A stretch of 64,000 nucleotides of DNA from Planomicrobium sp. CPCC 101110 (GTDB lineage Bacteria > Bacillota > Bacilli > Bacillales_A > Planococcaceae): positions 682,001 to 746,000 of the forward strand of contig NZ_VOHD01000006.1 of assembly GCF_007859395.1 (NCBI RefSeq), read 5' to 3'. The notes beneath the pieces are model-generated. The model was not told where the DNA came from and made no database searches. It worked only from the letters and a program-made list of their open reading frames with translations. Made by a program: the position numbers and the translations under genes. Positions 44,993-54,939 of the stretch are shown here, piece by piece (within the stretch, counting starts at the first letter, position 1; each line of letters opens with the position of its first letter).

Positions 44993-46696
44993 TTACGTAT
45001 GCCAAGCCTCGTCTTTTGCCAGCACTTCAATGCGCTTCATCGAACCAGGCTCGAAGGTTTCAACTGCAGTCGCCGCTTCTTCCAGCGCTTTTGAATAGCG
45101 CAGCTGCCGGAAAGATTCTTCAGCTTCCATTAATTTCGCGTTCATTTGCGGATCGGTTTTGCGGAAACGGTTGCCGTATTGGATGATACGTTCAATCAGC
45201 CTCACATTTTCTACCATTTCTTTCGCTTTTTCTTCCGCTTCGTCAACGCATTTTTCAGCTTTCACCAAATAGTTGTCGACAAGCTTCATATTCAGCGGCA
45301 CTTCCTGCAGCCCTTGCATGGTTACAAACAAATGCTCCTCCGCTTCTTCCAAACGAACATCCATTTCCTCCGGAATGCCCGGCATATTGGCTTTATGAAG
45401 CATGCGGTCGGTTTCTTGCAGCGTCCGCTTCAGCTTTTCTAATTTCGCGCGTGCTTCATGCTCGTCGATTCTTAAGCTCTTCAGCGAATCAGTAAGATTG
45501 CGTTGGGTTTGGTCCACTTTCACCAATTCTTCCCGTATCTCAATCAATTCCTCCGCTAAATGGGAATAAGCGGATTGATCTTCACTTAAACGGGCTTCAA
45601 GCAAGTCGAACCGTTTATGCAATTTCTCTATTTTCTCTTGGCAAGCTTTTGGAATCGCTGCATCACTTTCAGAAATCTTATAGCTTAACTGGACCACAGC
45701 ACATTCATCTGCCATATCGCGAGTATCCCTGGAAACCACTTCCAATTGATTGGCTATCTCTATTTTGTGCTGGTCCACATAGTGCTTCGCCTCAACTTCT
45801 CTTTCCAAAATTTCGTAGAAGGAATCGATTTTTTCTTTCATTTCTTCCACTTTCACTTTTGTTTCTGCAACAGTCAACTCAGCAATATTTTGTTTTAGGA
45901 TGACAAGCTCTTCTTCCATTCGATCGAGTTGGGGCGTCAATTCCAGATGGTTCAAATAGTAGGACTGGCCTTCCATTTCCCGCTGGCCGCTTCGCAGTTC
46001 ATGGATCGAGGAAGGAATGCGTGATTGAACTTCCGACAACAGCGGAGGAATATCATCTATCAGCGAGAAGACGCGTTTGCTTTCATCGACTAAGCCCATT
46101 ACGATTTCCCGGGCTTTGAGATAATTGCCTTCAGCAGTCAGCTTGTCATACTCATTGAACAAAGGAGTGAACGACTCCAGCTTTTTCTCAAGCGGAACAG
46201 CTGCCGCGCCGTAGGAATGCTGATGAGCAAGCAAAGTCTTGCGTGCCTGGCGGTACTGGTCTTTCATCAATTCCATTTCGTTGCGGTTTTTTTCTTCGCT
46301 GCCGATCAAATCTTCCAATTCAACCAAGATTTCAGTCATTTGCTGATCGACTTTTTCTATCTTGGCTTCTATATCGTGTTCAATTGCAGTCGCTTTTCCG
46401 AATTTGAAATGCTCGATTGCGTCTTCTGCATCAAACATCGACGCATCAATTTTCGGAATATGTACATCCATAACTTCAGTCCATATGTTACGCCAACGTT
46501 CAAACATCTCTTCCGTTTGGCCGTTCATATTCAACTGTTTCACTTTTGTCAATTCTTCAAGGATCGGTTTGTTTTGTATTTGCAGTTTTAACTGTTCCAA
46601 GCGTTCAATTTCCGCGTAATGCTTTTTGCGAAACAAAAAGCCGAGAATAATCAGCGCTAATAGAATGATGACCGCAATGATGATATACTTCATCAT
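44993..46696 (-). CDS. ezrA: Septation ring formation regulator EzrA
   Basis: A 567-residue cell-division protein that restrains FtsZ ring assembly. One N-terminal transmembrane helix (KYIIIAVIILLALIILGFLF) leaves almost the whole protein in the cytoplasm. The rest is alpha-helical and coiled-coil, made of spectrin-like repeats, ending with the family patch RIIQYGNRFRKTDPQMNAKL. AGGAGG is followed by two adjacent in-frame ATG codons, of which I use the first. Divergent hisJ is next to it, as in Bacillus. Confidence 0.95.
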   Translation of the reverse strand: MMKYIIIAVIILLALIILGFLFRKKHYAEIERLEQLKLQIQNKPILEELTKVKQLNMNGQTEEMFERWRNIWTEVMDVHIPKIDASMFDAEDAIEHFKFGKATAIEHDIEAKIEKVDQQMTEILVELEDLIGSEEKNRNEMELMKDQYRQARKTLLAHQHSYGAAAVPLEKKLESFTPLFNEYDKLTAEGNYLKAREIVMGLVDESKRVFSLIDDIPPLLSEVQSRIPSSIHELRSGQREMEGQSYYLNHLELTPQLDRMEEELVILKQNIAELTVAETKVKVEEMKEKIDSFYEILEREVEAKHYVDQHKIEIANQLEVVSRDTRDMADECAVVQLSYKISESDAAIPKACQEKIEKLHKRFDLLEARLSEDQSAYSHLAEELIEIREELVKVDQTQRNLTDSLKSLRIDEHEARAKLEKLKRTLQETDRMLHKANMPGIPEEMDVRLEEAEEHLFVTMQGLQEVPLNMKLVDNYLVKAEKCVDEAEEKAKEMVENVRLIERIIQYGNRFRKTDPQMNAKLMEAEESFRQLRYSKALEEAATAVETFEPGSMKRIEVLAKDEAWHT

Positions 46697-46848
46697 AAGT
46701 CATATAGCCTCCTGTTCAAAATCCATTTCCAGCTTAAAGTAAATGCATTTCATGATTCTTTCATTTTACCATGTATTTTATCTTTTTGTTTGCCAATTTA
46801 AGAGAAATGGATAAATATTTTTTGACTAAAAGAAAGCAGGTGTTTTTT

Positions 46849-47655
46849 ATGAAACGGGATGGGCACATCCATACACCCTTTTGTCCGCATGGAACGAAAG
46901 ATTCACTTGAACTTTACATAGAAAAAGCGATTGCGTCCGGTTTTACGGACATTTCTTTCACCGAACACGCTCCCCTCCCCTCTTCTTTCACTGATCCAAC
47001 ACCTATGAAAGACAGCGGAATGAGCCTAAAAGAATTATACCCGTATATTGACGCCATAGCCCAAGCAAAAGATGCATACAAAAAAGATATCCGGATCCAA
47101 ACAGGGCTGGAAGTGGATTTTATCGAAGGTTTTGAAAAAGAAACACGGGCATTTTTGGATGAAGTTGGCCCGCTCTTGGATGACGCTATTTTATCCGTAC
47201 ACTTTTTGAAAGTTGGCGGACATTATCATTGCATGGATTACAGCAAAGAAGTTTTCGCAGACATCGCCGCTAAAGCCGGATCGGTCCAAAACGTATATGA
47301 TCTATATTATAAAACAGTCGCAGCTTCCATTAAAACAGATCTCGGCGCCTACAAGCCAAAACGGATCGGGCACCCGACACTTGTCCATAAATTCCAGCTG
47401 GCGCACGGCGAGCAGATCGACGACAGCGCCGAAATCGAAAAAACCCTCCAAAGCATTGCTGCGGCAGGGTATGAAATTGACTTGAACAGCGCCGGCTTTT
47501 CCAAACCCGAGTGTCTGGAACCCTATCCCCCTGAACGCTATATAGCCAGAGCGAAAGAGCTTGGCATCCCGCTGGTTTTCGGATCCGACGCCCACAGCGC
47601 CAAAGGCTTGCATAACCATTACAGCAAGCTTTATAATAATGAAATCTTAAAATGA
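46849..47655 (+). CDS. hisJ: Histidinol-phosphatase HisJ
   Basis: A 268-residue PHP-family phosphatase for histidine synthesis. Metal ligands are in RDGHIHTPFCPHGT (N-terminus), FTEHAPLP near residue 43, and SVHFLK near 117, RIGHPTLVHKF near 180, and FGSDAHSAKGLH near 245. The ATG at 46849 follows AGGTG. The upstream in-frame extension to 46771 is AT-rich intergenic DNA. The gene is followed 13 bases later by ytsP. Confidence 0.92.
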   Translation: MKRDGHIHTPFCPHGTKDSLELYIEKAIASGFTDISFTEHAPLPSSFTDPTPMKDSGMSLKELYPYIDAIAQAKDAYKKDIRIQTGLEVDFIEGFEKETRAFLDEVGPLLDDAILSVHFLKVGGHYHCMDYSKEVFADIAAKAGSVQNVYDLYYKTVAASIKTDLGAYKPKRIGHPTLVHKFQLAHGEQIDDSAEIEKTLQSIAAAGYEIDLNSAGFSKPECLEPYPPERYIARAKELGIPLVFGSDAHSAKGLHNHYSKLYNNEILK

Positions 47656-47668
47656 AATGAGGTTGCTT

Positions 47669-48148
47669 ATGTTTACCCAAACAAGCTACAGCGGCACAAG
47701 CACAGACCAATACAACCTGCTTGGCAAACAACTAGATGCATTATTGACTGGCGAGTCCAACCAGACTGCCAATTTAAGCAACGCTTCCGCTTTATTGAAC
47801 CAGTTTCTTGAACGGATCAATTGGGTCGGTTTTTATTTGATGGAAGATGGCGAATTGGTTCTTGGGCCATTCCAAGGGCTGCCTGCCTGCGTCCGCATCA
47901 AAATCGGCAAAGGGGTTTGCGGTACAGCGGTTTCTGAAAAGAAAACCATGCTGATTGATAATGTCCATGAATTCCCGGGACATATCGCGTGTGATGCCGC
48001 TTCCCAATCTGAAATCGTTATTCCGCTTATCAAAGACGGCGAAGTGATCGGTGTCCTCGATATCGACAGCCCCGAGCTCAGCCGCTTTTCAAAAGAAGAC
48101 CAAGAAGGATTGGAACACTTTACGGAAGTCCTGCTAAAACATTTGTAG
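47669..48148 (+). CDS. ytsP: Free methionine-R-sulfoxide reductase, GAF domain (YtsP)
   Basis: A 159-residue single GAF-domain enzyme. The three conserved cysteines of free methionine-(R)-sulfoxide reductase are present in LPACVRI (about 72), GKGVCGTAVS (about 82) and GHIACDAASQSEI (about 106). It would repair oxidised free methionine using thioredoxin. The ATG has GAGG seven bases upstream. Position after hisJ matches B. subtilis. Confidence 0.92.
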   Translation: MFTQTSYSGTSTDQYNLLGKQLDALLTGESNQTANLSNASALLNQFLERINWVGFYLMEDGELVLGPFQGLPACVRIKIGKGVCGTAVSEKKTMLIDNVHEFPGHIACDAASQSEIVIPLIKDGEVIGVLDIDSPELSRFSKEDQEGLEHFTEVLLKHL

Positions 48149-48149
48149 A

Positions 48150-48188
48150 CAAAAAGCCCTGAAACTTTTCAGTTTCAGGGCTTTTTTC
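48150..48188 (+). terminator. Terminator of hisJ-ytsP
   Basis: AAAAGCCCTGAAACT and AGTTTCAGGGCTTTTTT form a perfect stem with loop TTTC. Confidence 0.92.
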
Positions 48189-48396
48189 GCTTCTTTGATA
48201 ATAGTTAGAAGTTATCGATAACCGCTGCCCTTGAAAGAGTCTTCCGATGGTTTCGGCCATCTTTATATTCGGGTCAATCTTACTTGATACGCTTTCTAAT
48301 TATAGATGGAGTTGAAGTTTTCCATTTGTTTTTCCTAACCATAAAGCAAAGAACGGAAAATTCCTCAGGAAGACAATGAAGCTATGGAAGATTATA

Positions 48397-49605
48397 TTAT
48401 ATTTCCTGCAATTCCATTTTCACTTTTTCAAACGCTTGCGCCAAGTCTTCCATCAAATCGTCGGTATGTTCAAGGCCGACTGACAGCCTCAGCAGAGAAT
48501 CGGTGATTCCCATCGCAGCTCTCTCCTTCTCCGGAACGGCCGAGTGGGTCATTGTCGAAGGATGTTGGATAAGCGTCTCCGCATCGCCTAAGCTGACTGC
48601 GATTTTGACAAGTGAAAGGGCGTTCATGAATGCTTGCGCTTCTTTTTTCCCGCCTTCGATTTCAAACGATATCAAACCGCCCCCTTCGCGCATTTGTTTT
48701 ACCGCAATTCCGTGTTGCGGATGCGCCTTGTCAAAAGGATAAAAGATGGTTTTCACGCTGGGCTCTTTTTGTAAAAAGGCCAGGATTTCTTTGGCGTTGG
48801 AAACATGGCGGTCCATCCGGACATGAAGAGTCTTCAATCCTCTTATCAATAGCCATGCATCAAACGGCGACATGATTCCGCCCACATCTTTTTGCACCGT
48901 TTTCCGCAGACGCTGCATTTCTTCCGCATCTTTTCCGACCAATATTCCGCCTACAACGTCGCCATGTCCGTTCAAGTATTTCGTAGCGCTGTGCAAAACG
49001 AAATCAGCTCCCATCCGCAGCGGGTTCTGTAAATAAGGTGAACTGAATGTGTTGTCTACCACTACAGGAATCCCTCTCCTTGAAGCGACGGCTTCCACAG
49101 CTTCCAGATTGACCAGCTCCATCGTCGGGTTGATCGGTGTCTCTACATATATACATGCTGTCTCCGGCAAGATGGCCCGTTCGATTTGTTCTTCTGTTGT
49201 CATCGATACCAAACTGTGGGTGATGCCGTATTTTTCATTCATGATTTCCAACAAGCCGAATGTACAGCCATATATGCCTCTTGAGCATAGAACATGGTCT
49301 CCAGCCTTGGTCAAGTAAACCAATATAGCATTGACAGCTGCCATTCCCGAGCCGAATGCAAGTGCACCTTGGCCGCATTCAATTTCTGCCATACGTTCTT
49401 CCAAGACACGCACAGTCGGATTGCCTAACCTGGAATAGATGTTTCCTCCACTATTTCCTGCAAAGCGGCTTTCCCCTTCTTCTGCATCCGCAAATGAGAA
49501 TGTCGAAGTCTGGTAAAGCGGTGTAGCTAAGCTGTCGTGGTGGAGTTTGCTGTCGTAGCCTCTATGGATGACAGCAGTCTCCATTTTCATATTTCGCTTT
49601 TTCAT
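48397..49605 (-). CDS. megL: Methionine gamma-lyase
   Basis: A 402-residue PLP enzyme of the Cys/Met metabolism family. The PLP lysine is in VLHSATKYLNGHGDVVGG near residue 205, and other cofactor residues are in GNIYSRLGNPT and FGSGMAAVNA. The segment RGIYGCTFGLL contains the active-site cysteine that marks methionine gamma-lyases rather than cystathionine lyases. The product would be methanethiol, 2-oxobutyrate and ammonia. AAGGGG precedes the ATG. A good cre site overlaps the leader. It is inserted between ytsP and rpsD relative to B. subtilis. Confidence 0.85.
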   Translation of the reverse strand: MKKRNMKMETAVIHRGYDSKLHHDSLATPLYQTSTFSFADAEEGESRFAGNSGGNIYSRLGNPTVRVLEERMAEIECGQGALAFGSGMAAVNAILVYLTKAGDHVLCSRGIYGCTFGLLEIMNEKYGITHSLVSMTTEEQIERAILPETACIYVETPINPTMELVNLEAVEAVASRRGIPVVVDNTFSSPYLQNPLRMGADFVLHSATKYLNGHGDVVGGILVGKDAEEMQRLRKTVQKDVGGIMSPFDAWLLIRGLKTLHVRMDRHVSNAKEILAFLQKEPSVKTIFYPFDKAHPQHGIAVKQMREGGGLISFEIEGGKKEAQAFMNALSLVKIAVSLGDAETLIQHPSTMTHSAVPEKERAAMGITDSLLRLSVGLEHTDDLMEDLAQAFEKVKMELQEI

Positions 49606-49628
49606 TTGAAACACCCCTTATCAAAGTT

Positions 49629-49642
49629 AGAAAGCGCTTACA
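49629..49642 (-). promoter_or_regulatory. cre site upstream of megL
   Basis: TGTAAGCGCTTTCT on the minus strand matches the CcpA operator consensus TGWAANCGNTNWCA except for the last base. It lies about 24 bases before the megL start, downstream of a likely -10 (TAGAAT), a roadblock-type position. ccpA is in this window. Confidence 0.75.
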
Positions 49643-49713
49643 TTCATTCTCTTTTTATTCTATCGTGAATAGCAGAAAAAGAAAAGCCGGCCTTTTCCGT
49701 TCAATTGTTTCCA

Positions 49714-49743
49714 TTGACTTTCCCTATGAAAATCGGTTATACT
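49714..49743 (+). promoter_or_regulatory. Promoter of rpsD
   Basis: TTGACT (49714-49719), 18 bases, TATACT (49738-49743). It is strong, as expected for a ribosomal gene, with about 180 bases of leader. Confidence 0.8.
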
Positions 49744-49749
49744 ACTCTT

Positions 49750-49925
49750 TGTGTAAAATAATCGCAGCAGTTGTATGTGCGGGTTTGTCCATTTTATTCC
49801 TCCCTAGTAGGTGTATCGCGTAACTCTTGGCTGCTGAGCGAAGGTACATGAAAATAAAATGGCTTACAGCATGAATGCATCTGGTTTTTATTTTACTCTA
49901 AAAACCAAAAACAGAGGAGGAGACA
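49750..49925 (+). ncRNA. S4-binding autoregulatory leader of rpsD
   Basis: The leader folds through long-range pairings. GTAAAATAA (49753-49761) pairs with TTATTTTAC (49888-49896), CCATTTTATT (49789-49798) with AATAAAATGG (49853-49862), and CAGCAG (49765-49770) with CTGCTG (49831-49836). The crossing order indicates a pseudoknot-like structure. B. subtilis rpsD is repressed by S4 binding to such a leader. The SD AGGAGGAG lies just downstream. Confidence 0.8.
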
Positions 49926-49928
49926 TAT

Positions 49929-50531
49929 ATGTCTCGTTATACAGGTCCATCATGGAAACTGTCACGCCGCCTAGGAGTATCTCTTAGCGGAACAGGTAAA
50001 GAATTAGAAAAACGCCCTTACGCACCAGGTCAACACGGTGCTAACCAACGCAGAAAAGTTTCTGAATACGGTTTGCAACTTCAAGAAAAACAAAAGCTTC
50101 GTTTCATGTACGGTGTAAACGAACGCCAATTCAAAACTTTGTTCAACAAAGCTGGCAAAATGCCTGGCAAACACGGTGAAAACTTCATGATCTTGCTTGA
50201 AGCCCGCCTTGATAACGTTGTTTACCGTTTAGGCCTTGCGCGCACTCGCCGCCAAGCTCGCCAAATCGTAAACCACGGCCACATCCTTGTTGACGGCAAA
50301 CGCCTTGACATCCCGTCATACAGCGTGAAACCGGGCCAAACAATCACTTTCCGCGAACGTTCAAACAACTTGGATGTTGTTAACGAAGCAATCGAAGTAA
50401 GCAACTTTGTTCCTGAGTATGTTTCTTTCAATGCTGACGCTAAAGAAGGCACTTTCGTACGCTACCCTGAGCGCAGCGAATTGTCTGCTGAAATCAACGA
50501 ATCATTGATCGTAGAATTCTACTCTCGTTAA
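49929..50531 (+). CDS. rpsD: 30S ribosomal protein S4
   Basis: A 200-residue primary 16S rRNA-binding protein of the small subunit. The N-terminus [16 protein letters not shown] lacks the zinc cysteines found in some S4 proteins. The S4 RNA-binding domain spans about 91-152 ([42 protein letters not shown]). AGGAGGAG precedes the ATG. It is monocistronic with its own leader and terminator. Codon use is strongly biased, consistent with high expression. Confidence 0.98.
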   Translation: MSRYTGPSWKLSRRLGVSLSGTGKELEKRPYAPGQHGANQRRKVSEYGLQLQEKQKLRFMYGVNERQFKTLFNKAGKMPGKHGENFMILLEARLDNVVYRLGLARTRRQARQIVNHGHILVDGKRLDIPSYSVKPGQTITFRERSNNLDVVNEAIEVSNFVPEYVSFNADAKEGTFVRYPERSELSAEINESLIVEFYSR

Positions 50532-50543
50532 TTTCGAGCCATT

Positions 50544-50578
50544 AAAAGAAGCCCCGCTTATGCGGAGGCTTCTTTTTT
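50544..50578 (+). terminator. Terminator of rpsD
   Basis: AAAAGAAGCC and GGCTTCTTTTTT pair around an inner CCGC/GCGG hairpin. Confidence 0.9.
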
Positions 50579-50645
50579 GCTTTGAAAGGATTTTTACTTC
50601 CCCCTTTTTTCTATGGTAAACTGAGGAAAACGGCGGAGGTGCAAA

Positions 50646-51452
50646 ATGCGAATCATTTCAATCTGTCCAAGCAATACGGAACTTCTCGCTTTTTTGGGTG
50701 CCGATCACATGCTGGTGGCTGTCGATGATTTTTCCGATTGGCCGGAGCATGTTGCCGGGTTGCCGCGGCTTGGGCCTGATTTGTCCATCCGCATGGATGA
50801 ACTTGAAGCTTTAAACCCCGACTTGGTTTTAGCCTCGCTTAGCGTACCGGGCATGGAAAGAAACGTAGACGAACTGATCAAACGGAAAATTCCTCATCTC
50901 GTTTTAAATCCCCAGTCTCTAGATGAAATCGGCAATGATCTCCTAACAGTGGGGCAAGCATGCGGCATCGATGCAGCGCAGATTCACGCTGAATATACTG
51001 CTGTTATTGAAGATATCAAAAGCCGTTCGGCCAACGCCTTGCCCCGCCCTTCCCTTTATTGGGAATGGTGGCCAAAACCGGTTTTCACACCCGGCAGCAT
51101 CAATTGGCTGACGGAAATCAGTGAAATTGCCGGAGCACGCAATATTTTCGATGATATCGATTCAGCCAATTTCCAAACCGATTGGGAAGAAGTGAAAAAG
51201 CGCGACCCTGATTTTATACTTCTTGCATGGGTCGGCATTATGACTTCCAAAGTGAAACCTGCGCTTGTCAGGAAACGGCCGGGCTGGAACGAAATGAAAG
51301 CATACGAAAACATCCATATCATGGAAGAAGAATTGTATTGCCGCCCTTCCCCCCGTTTGGTTGAAGGAGCCATCAAGCTGGGGAAATTGGTTCATCCGGA
51401 CATATACAGCGATATGGAGCTGCCGAGCTTTATTGGAGAAAAACAACTATAG
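50646..51452 (+). CDS. Cytosolic cobalamin-binding (BtuF-like) protein
   Basis: A 268-residue protein of the helical-backbone metal receptor fold, like the B12-binding protein BtuF (RIISICPSNTELLAFLGADHM, NPDLVLASL). It begins directly with the fold and has no signal peptide or lipobox, so it should be cytoplasmic, unlike transport binding proteins. The mid-protein segment SLYWEWWPKPVFTPGSINWL is characteristic of this soluble subgroup. It is 9 bases upstream of corA. The ligand is not known, and no B12 permease is nearby. Confidence 0.78.
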   Translation: MRIISICPSNTELLAFLGADHMLVAVDDFSDWPEHVAGLPRLGPDLSIRMDELEALNPDLVLASLSVPGMERNVDELIKRKIPHLVLNPQSLDEIGNDLLTVGQACGIDAAQIHAEYTAVIEDIKSRSANALPRPSLYWEWWPKPVFTPGSINWLTEISEIAGARNIFDDIDSANFQTDWEEVKKRDPDFILLAWVGIMTSKVKPALVRKRPGWNEMKAYENIHIMEEELYCRPSPRLVEGAIKLGKLVHPDIYSDMELPSFIGEKQL

Positions 51453-51461
51453 GAGAAAAGT

Positions 51462-52415
51462 ATGCTTAGAATACTAGCAATCAACAAAGAAAACGATCTG
51501 CTTATAAACCCGCCATTGGATTCATTGGAAAACATGAAGTGGTACTGGGCGGATTTTAATATGCCGACAGATGAAGAAACCAGCTTGCTCGGAAGTTATT
51601 TCCATTTCCACCCGCTTGCCATTGAGGATTGCATCCACTCGCTTCAACGGCCGAAGCTGGAGCACTATGAAAACCTCAGCTTCCTCGTTTTTCATACCTT
51701 GAACGAAAAAACGCTGGAAGCTTCTGAAGTGGATTTGTTTATCACCGAAAATTTCACGGTATCTTTCCATTATGAAGACTTGCAGGAAGTCAACTATGTC
51801 TGGGATTATTTCCAGCGTTCAAAAAGTTCCGACCGGATAAAGCCTGTCGAAGTTGTCTACAAAATCATGGATAAAGTGGTCGATTCATTTTTCCCGATTA
51901 CGGACAAGCTGGAAGACCATTTGCTTGGCATTGAAAATTCCAGGGAAGACCAATTTGCGGGCAATATGATCATTCAGAAAACCTTCGATATACGGAAGGA
52001 TTTGCTGAAACTCAGGCAAACTGTCCTTCCGATGCGGGATTTGGTTTACCGGATCCTGGAATCGAAGCGTTTTATCATCCAGGAACAAAAACGGGCTTAT
52101 TTTCAGGATATCCATGACCATTTGATCAAGCTCAGCCAGATTATTGAATCCAACCGCGAGCTGACTTCAGATATTCGCGACAGCTACATATCGATGAACT
52201 CTTTCCGAATGAACAACATTATGAAAACTTTGACCGTCATTACCACTATATTCATGCCACTGACATTTTTAGCCGGAATCTACGGGATGAATTTTCAATA
52301 CATGCCCGAACTTCAATGGGAAGCAGGATATTTTGTTGTATTGGCTGTCATGCTGTTCACCGGCATCGGCATGTTTCTCTGGTTCAAGAACAAAGGCTGG
52401 TTCGACAGCGAATAA
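51462..52415 (+). CDS. corA: CorA-type magnesium/divalent cation channel
   Basis: A 317-residue CorA channel. A long cytoplasmic domain (1-250) includes the willow helices, and two C-terminal transmembrane helices flank the signature YGMNFQYMPE near residue 277. CorA pentamers admit Mg2+ and sometimes Co2+ or Ni2+. It follows the BtuF-like gene by 9 bases and precedes the RCK gene by 74, so the three may be co-transcribed. RBS AGGAGAAA. Confidence 0.93.
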   Translation: MLRILAINKENDLLINPPLDSLENMKWYWADFNMPTDEETSLLGSYFHFHPLAIEDCIHSLQRPKLEHYENLSFLVFHTLNEKTLEASEVDLFITENFTVSFHYEDLQEVNYVWDYFQRSKSSDRIKPVEVVYKIMDKVVDSFFPITDKLEDHLLGIENSREDQFAGNMIIQKTFDIRKDLLKLRQTVLPMRDLVYRILESKRFIIQEQKRAYFQDIHDHLIKLSQIIESNRELTSDIRDSYISMNSFRMNNIMKTLTVITTIFMPLTFLAGIYGMNFQYMPELQWEAGYFVVLAVMLFTGIGMFLWFKNKGWFDSE

Positions 52416-52489
52416 CGCTGACAGTCGCCAAGCAGATGAACAGCCAGCCGCACCAAAGCAAAAACCGCTGATCGATTGGAGGAAGCAAA

Positions 52490-53146
52490 ATGAAAAAACA
52501 AGTTGTTGTTATCGGGCTCGGCCGATTTGGCACAAGCGTCTGTAAAGAACTGTATAAACTGGGCCATGAAGTGTTAGCCATCGACCAGAACTTTGAACGC
52601 GTCAATGGATTGACGGATTATTCTTCCCATGCCGTAGTGGCAGATGCCACAGATGAAAAAAGCTTGAAATCTTTAGGAGTGCGCAACTTTGACCACGCTA
52701 TTGTCGCAATCGGCGACAATCTCCAGTCAAGTGTCCTCTGCACGTTGATGCTAAAAGAAATCGGCCTGAAAAAAGTCTGGGTAAAAGCCCGCGACTTGCA
52801 GCATCAAACCATATTGGAGCGCGTCGGCGCAGATCGGGTCATCCAGCCCGAAAATGAAATGGGCATCCGTGTGGCCCACCATATGGATTCTGAAAAGCTG
52901 ATCGACTATATCGACCTTTCGAAAGACTATAGCATTGTCGAATTGGTGGCAACCGAGAAGACGGCCAATAAAAGTTTGAACCAGCTGAATACGAACGCCA
53001 AATACGGCTGCACCATCCTCGCCATCAAACGAGGGGAAGATGTGAACATTGTTCCGCTGCCCTCCGATGTTATCAAGCTCGGAGATATATTGATCATCAT
53101 CGGGCACCGTGAAGATTTGAAGCGCTTTGAAGATAAGAGCGTTTAA
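52490..53146 (+). CDS. Ktr/Trk potassium uptake regulatory subunit, RCK domain
   Basis: A 218-residue cytoplasmic gating subunit like KtrA/KtrC. The N-terminal Rossmann fold has VIGLGRFGTSVCKEL, acidic IDQNFERV and VVADATDE, binding adenine nucleotides. The C-terminal RCK_C domain (about 140-215) may bind c-di-AMP in this family. No membrane KtrB/KtrD subunit is adjacent, so its partner is encoded elsewhere. GGAGGAAGC precedes the ATG. Confidence 0.9.
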   Translation: MKKQVVVIGLGRFGTSVCKELYKLGHEVLAIDQNFERVNGLTDYSSHAVVADATDEKSLKSLGVRNFDHAIVAIGDNLQSSVLCTLMLKEIGLKKVWVKARDLQHQTILERVGADRVIQPENEMGIRVAHHMDSEKLIDYIDLSKDYSIVELVATEKTANKSLNQLNTNAKYGCTILAIKRGEDVNIVPLPSDVIKLGDILIIIGHREDLKRFEDKSV

Positions 53147-53164
53147 GCGCCTGTTTCTTCCATA

Positions 53165-53204
53165 AGAAAATCCGTCCAGAGAATTGCTCTGGACGGATTT
53201 TTGG
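53165..53204. terminator. Bidirectional terminator between ktr gene and tyrS
   Basis: AAAATCCGTCCAGAG and CTCTGGACGGATTTT form a perfect 15-base stem between convergent genes. Confidence 0.93.
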
Positions 53205-53210
53205 GTTTGT

Positions 53211-54485
<1,275 letters not shown>

Positions 54486-54620
54486 TTAAGATATGCGCTG
54501 CATCAAGTCCTGCGGTTGTTTCCGCTCTCCTGAATATGGAGCAAAGCAGCTGGGATGGCCGTTGAAAAGTACAGCGGCGTTACAGGACACTCCTAATCTC
54601 CACTTAACCCAGCTCAAAAT

Positions 54621-54843
54621 AAAAAAGCCCCTGCATGAAATTCATGCAGGGACGCTTTTGCGCGGTACCACCCAGCTTGGAGATTTTCTCTCCCTACTCC
54701 AAATGTGCCGAACGGGGCACTTCCGTAAACTCCAAGCCTGTAATTCAGCCGCTGCGCTTTGACCGGTTTGCACCATCCACCGGCTCTCTGGACAAAATTC
54801 GCGCGCCCTACTTCGGACTCTTCAACGTTTAAATATGAATATA
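54621..54843 (-). ncRNA. T-box leader of tyrS
   Basis: On the minus strand the T-box core TGGGTGGTACCGCG lies at 54661-54674 and is followed by a terminator hairpin (CCCTGCATGAA/TTCATGCAGGG, then TTTTTT) at 54621-54653. Stem I carries the GGTGGATG-type apical segment, and the specifier loop GAATTACAGG holds UAC (54740-54742), a tyrosine codon. Uncharged tRNA-Tyr would stabilise the antiterminator and raise tyrS expression. Confidence 0.93.
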
Positions 54844-54849
54844 TTTAGT

Positions 54850-54877
54850 AGTTTACTTTAATATAAGATATTGTCAA
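54850..54877 (-). promoter_or_regulatory. Promoter of the tyrS T-box transcript
   Basis: On the minus strand TTGACA (54872-54877), 16 bases, TAAACT (54850-54855); transcription would start near 54843. Confidence 0.65.
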
Positions 54878-54903
54878 TATCCTTCATTGAGTATATGAGA
54901 ATA

Positions 54904-54912
54904 TGCTATAAT
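54904..54912 (+). promoter_or_regulatory. Extended -10 promoter of the class A PBP gene
   Basis: TGCTATAAT gives a perfect -10 with the TG extension; no good -35 hexamer is present. It is back to back with the tyrS promoter and 28 bases before the PBP start. Confidence 0.6.
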
Positions 54913-54939
54913 AAGACAAGATTTTAGGAGGGTGATAAT

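Noticed and set aside
48211-48222. GTTATCGATAAC palindrome in the ytsP-megL gap
   Set aside because: A 12-base palindrome alone is weak, and it lies downstream of both convergent genes with no regulatory context.
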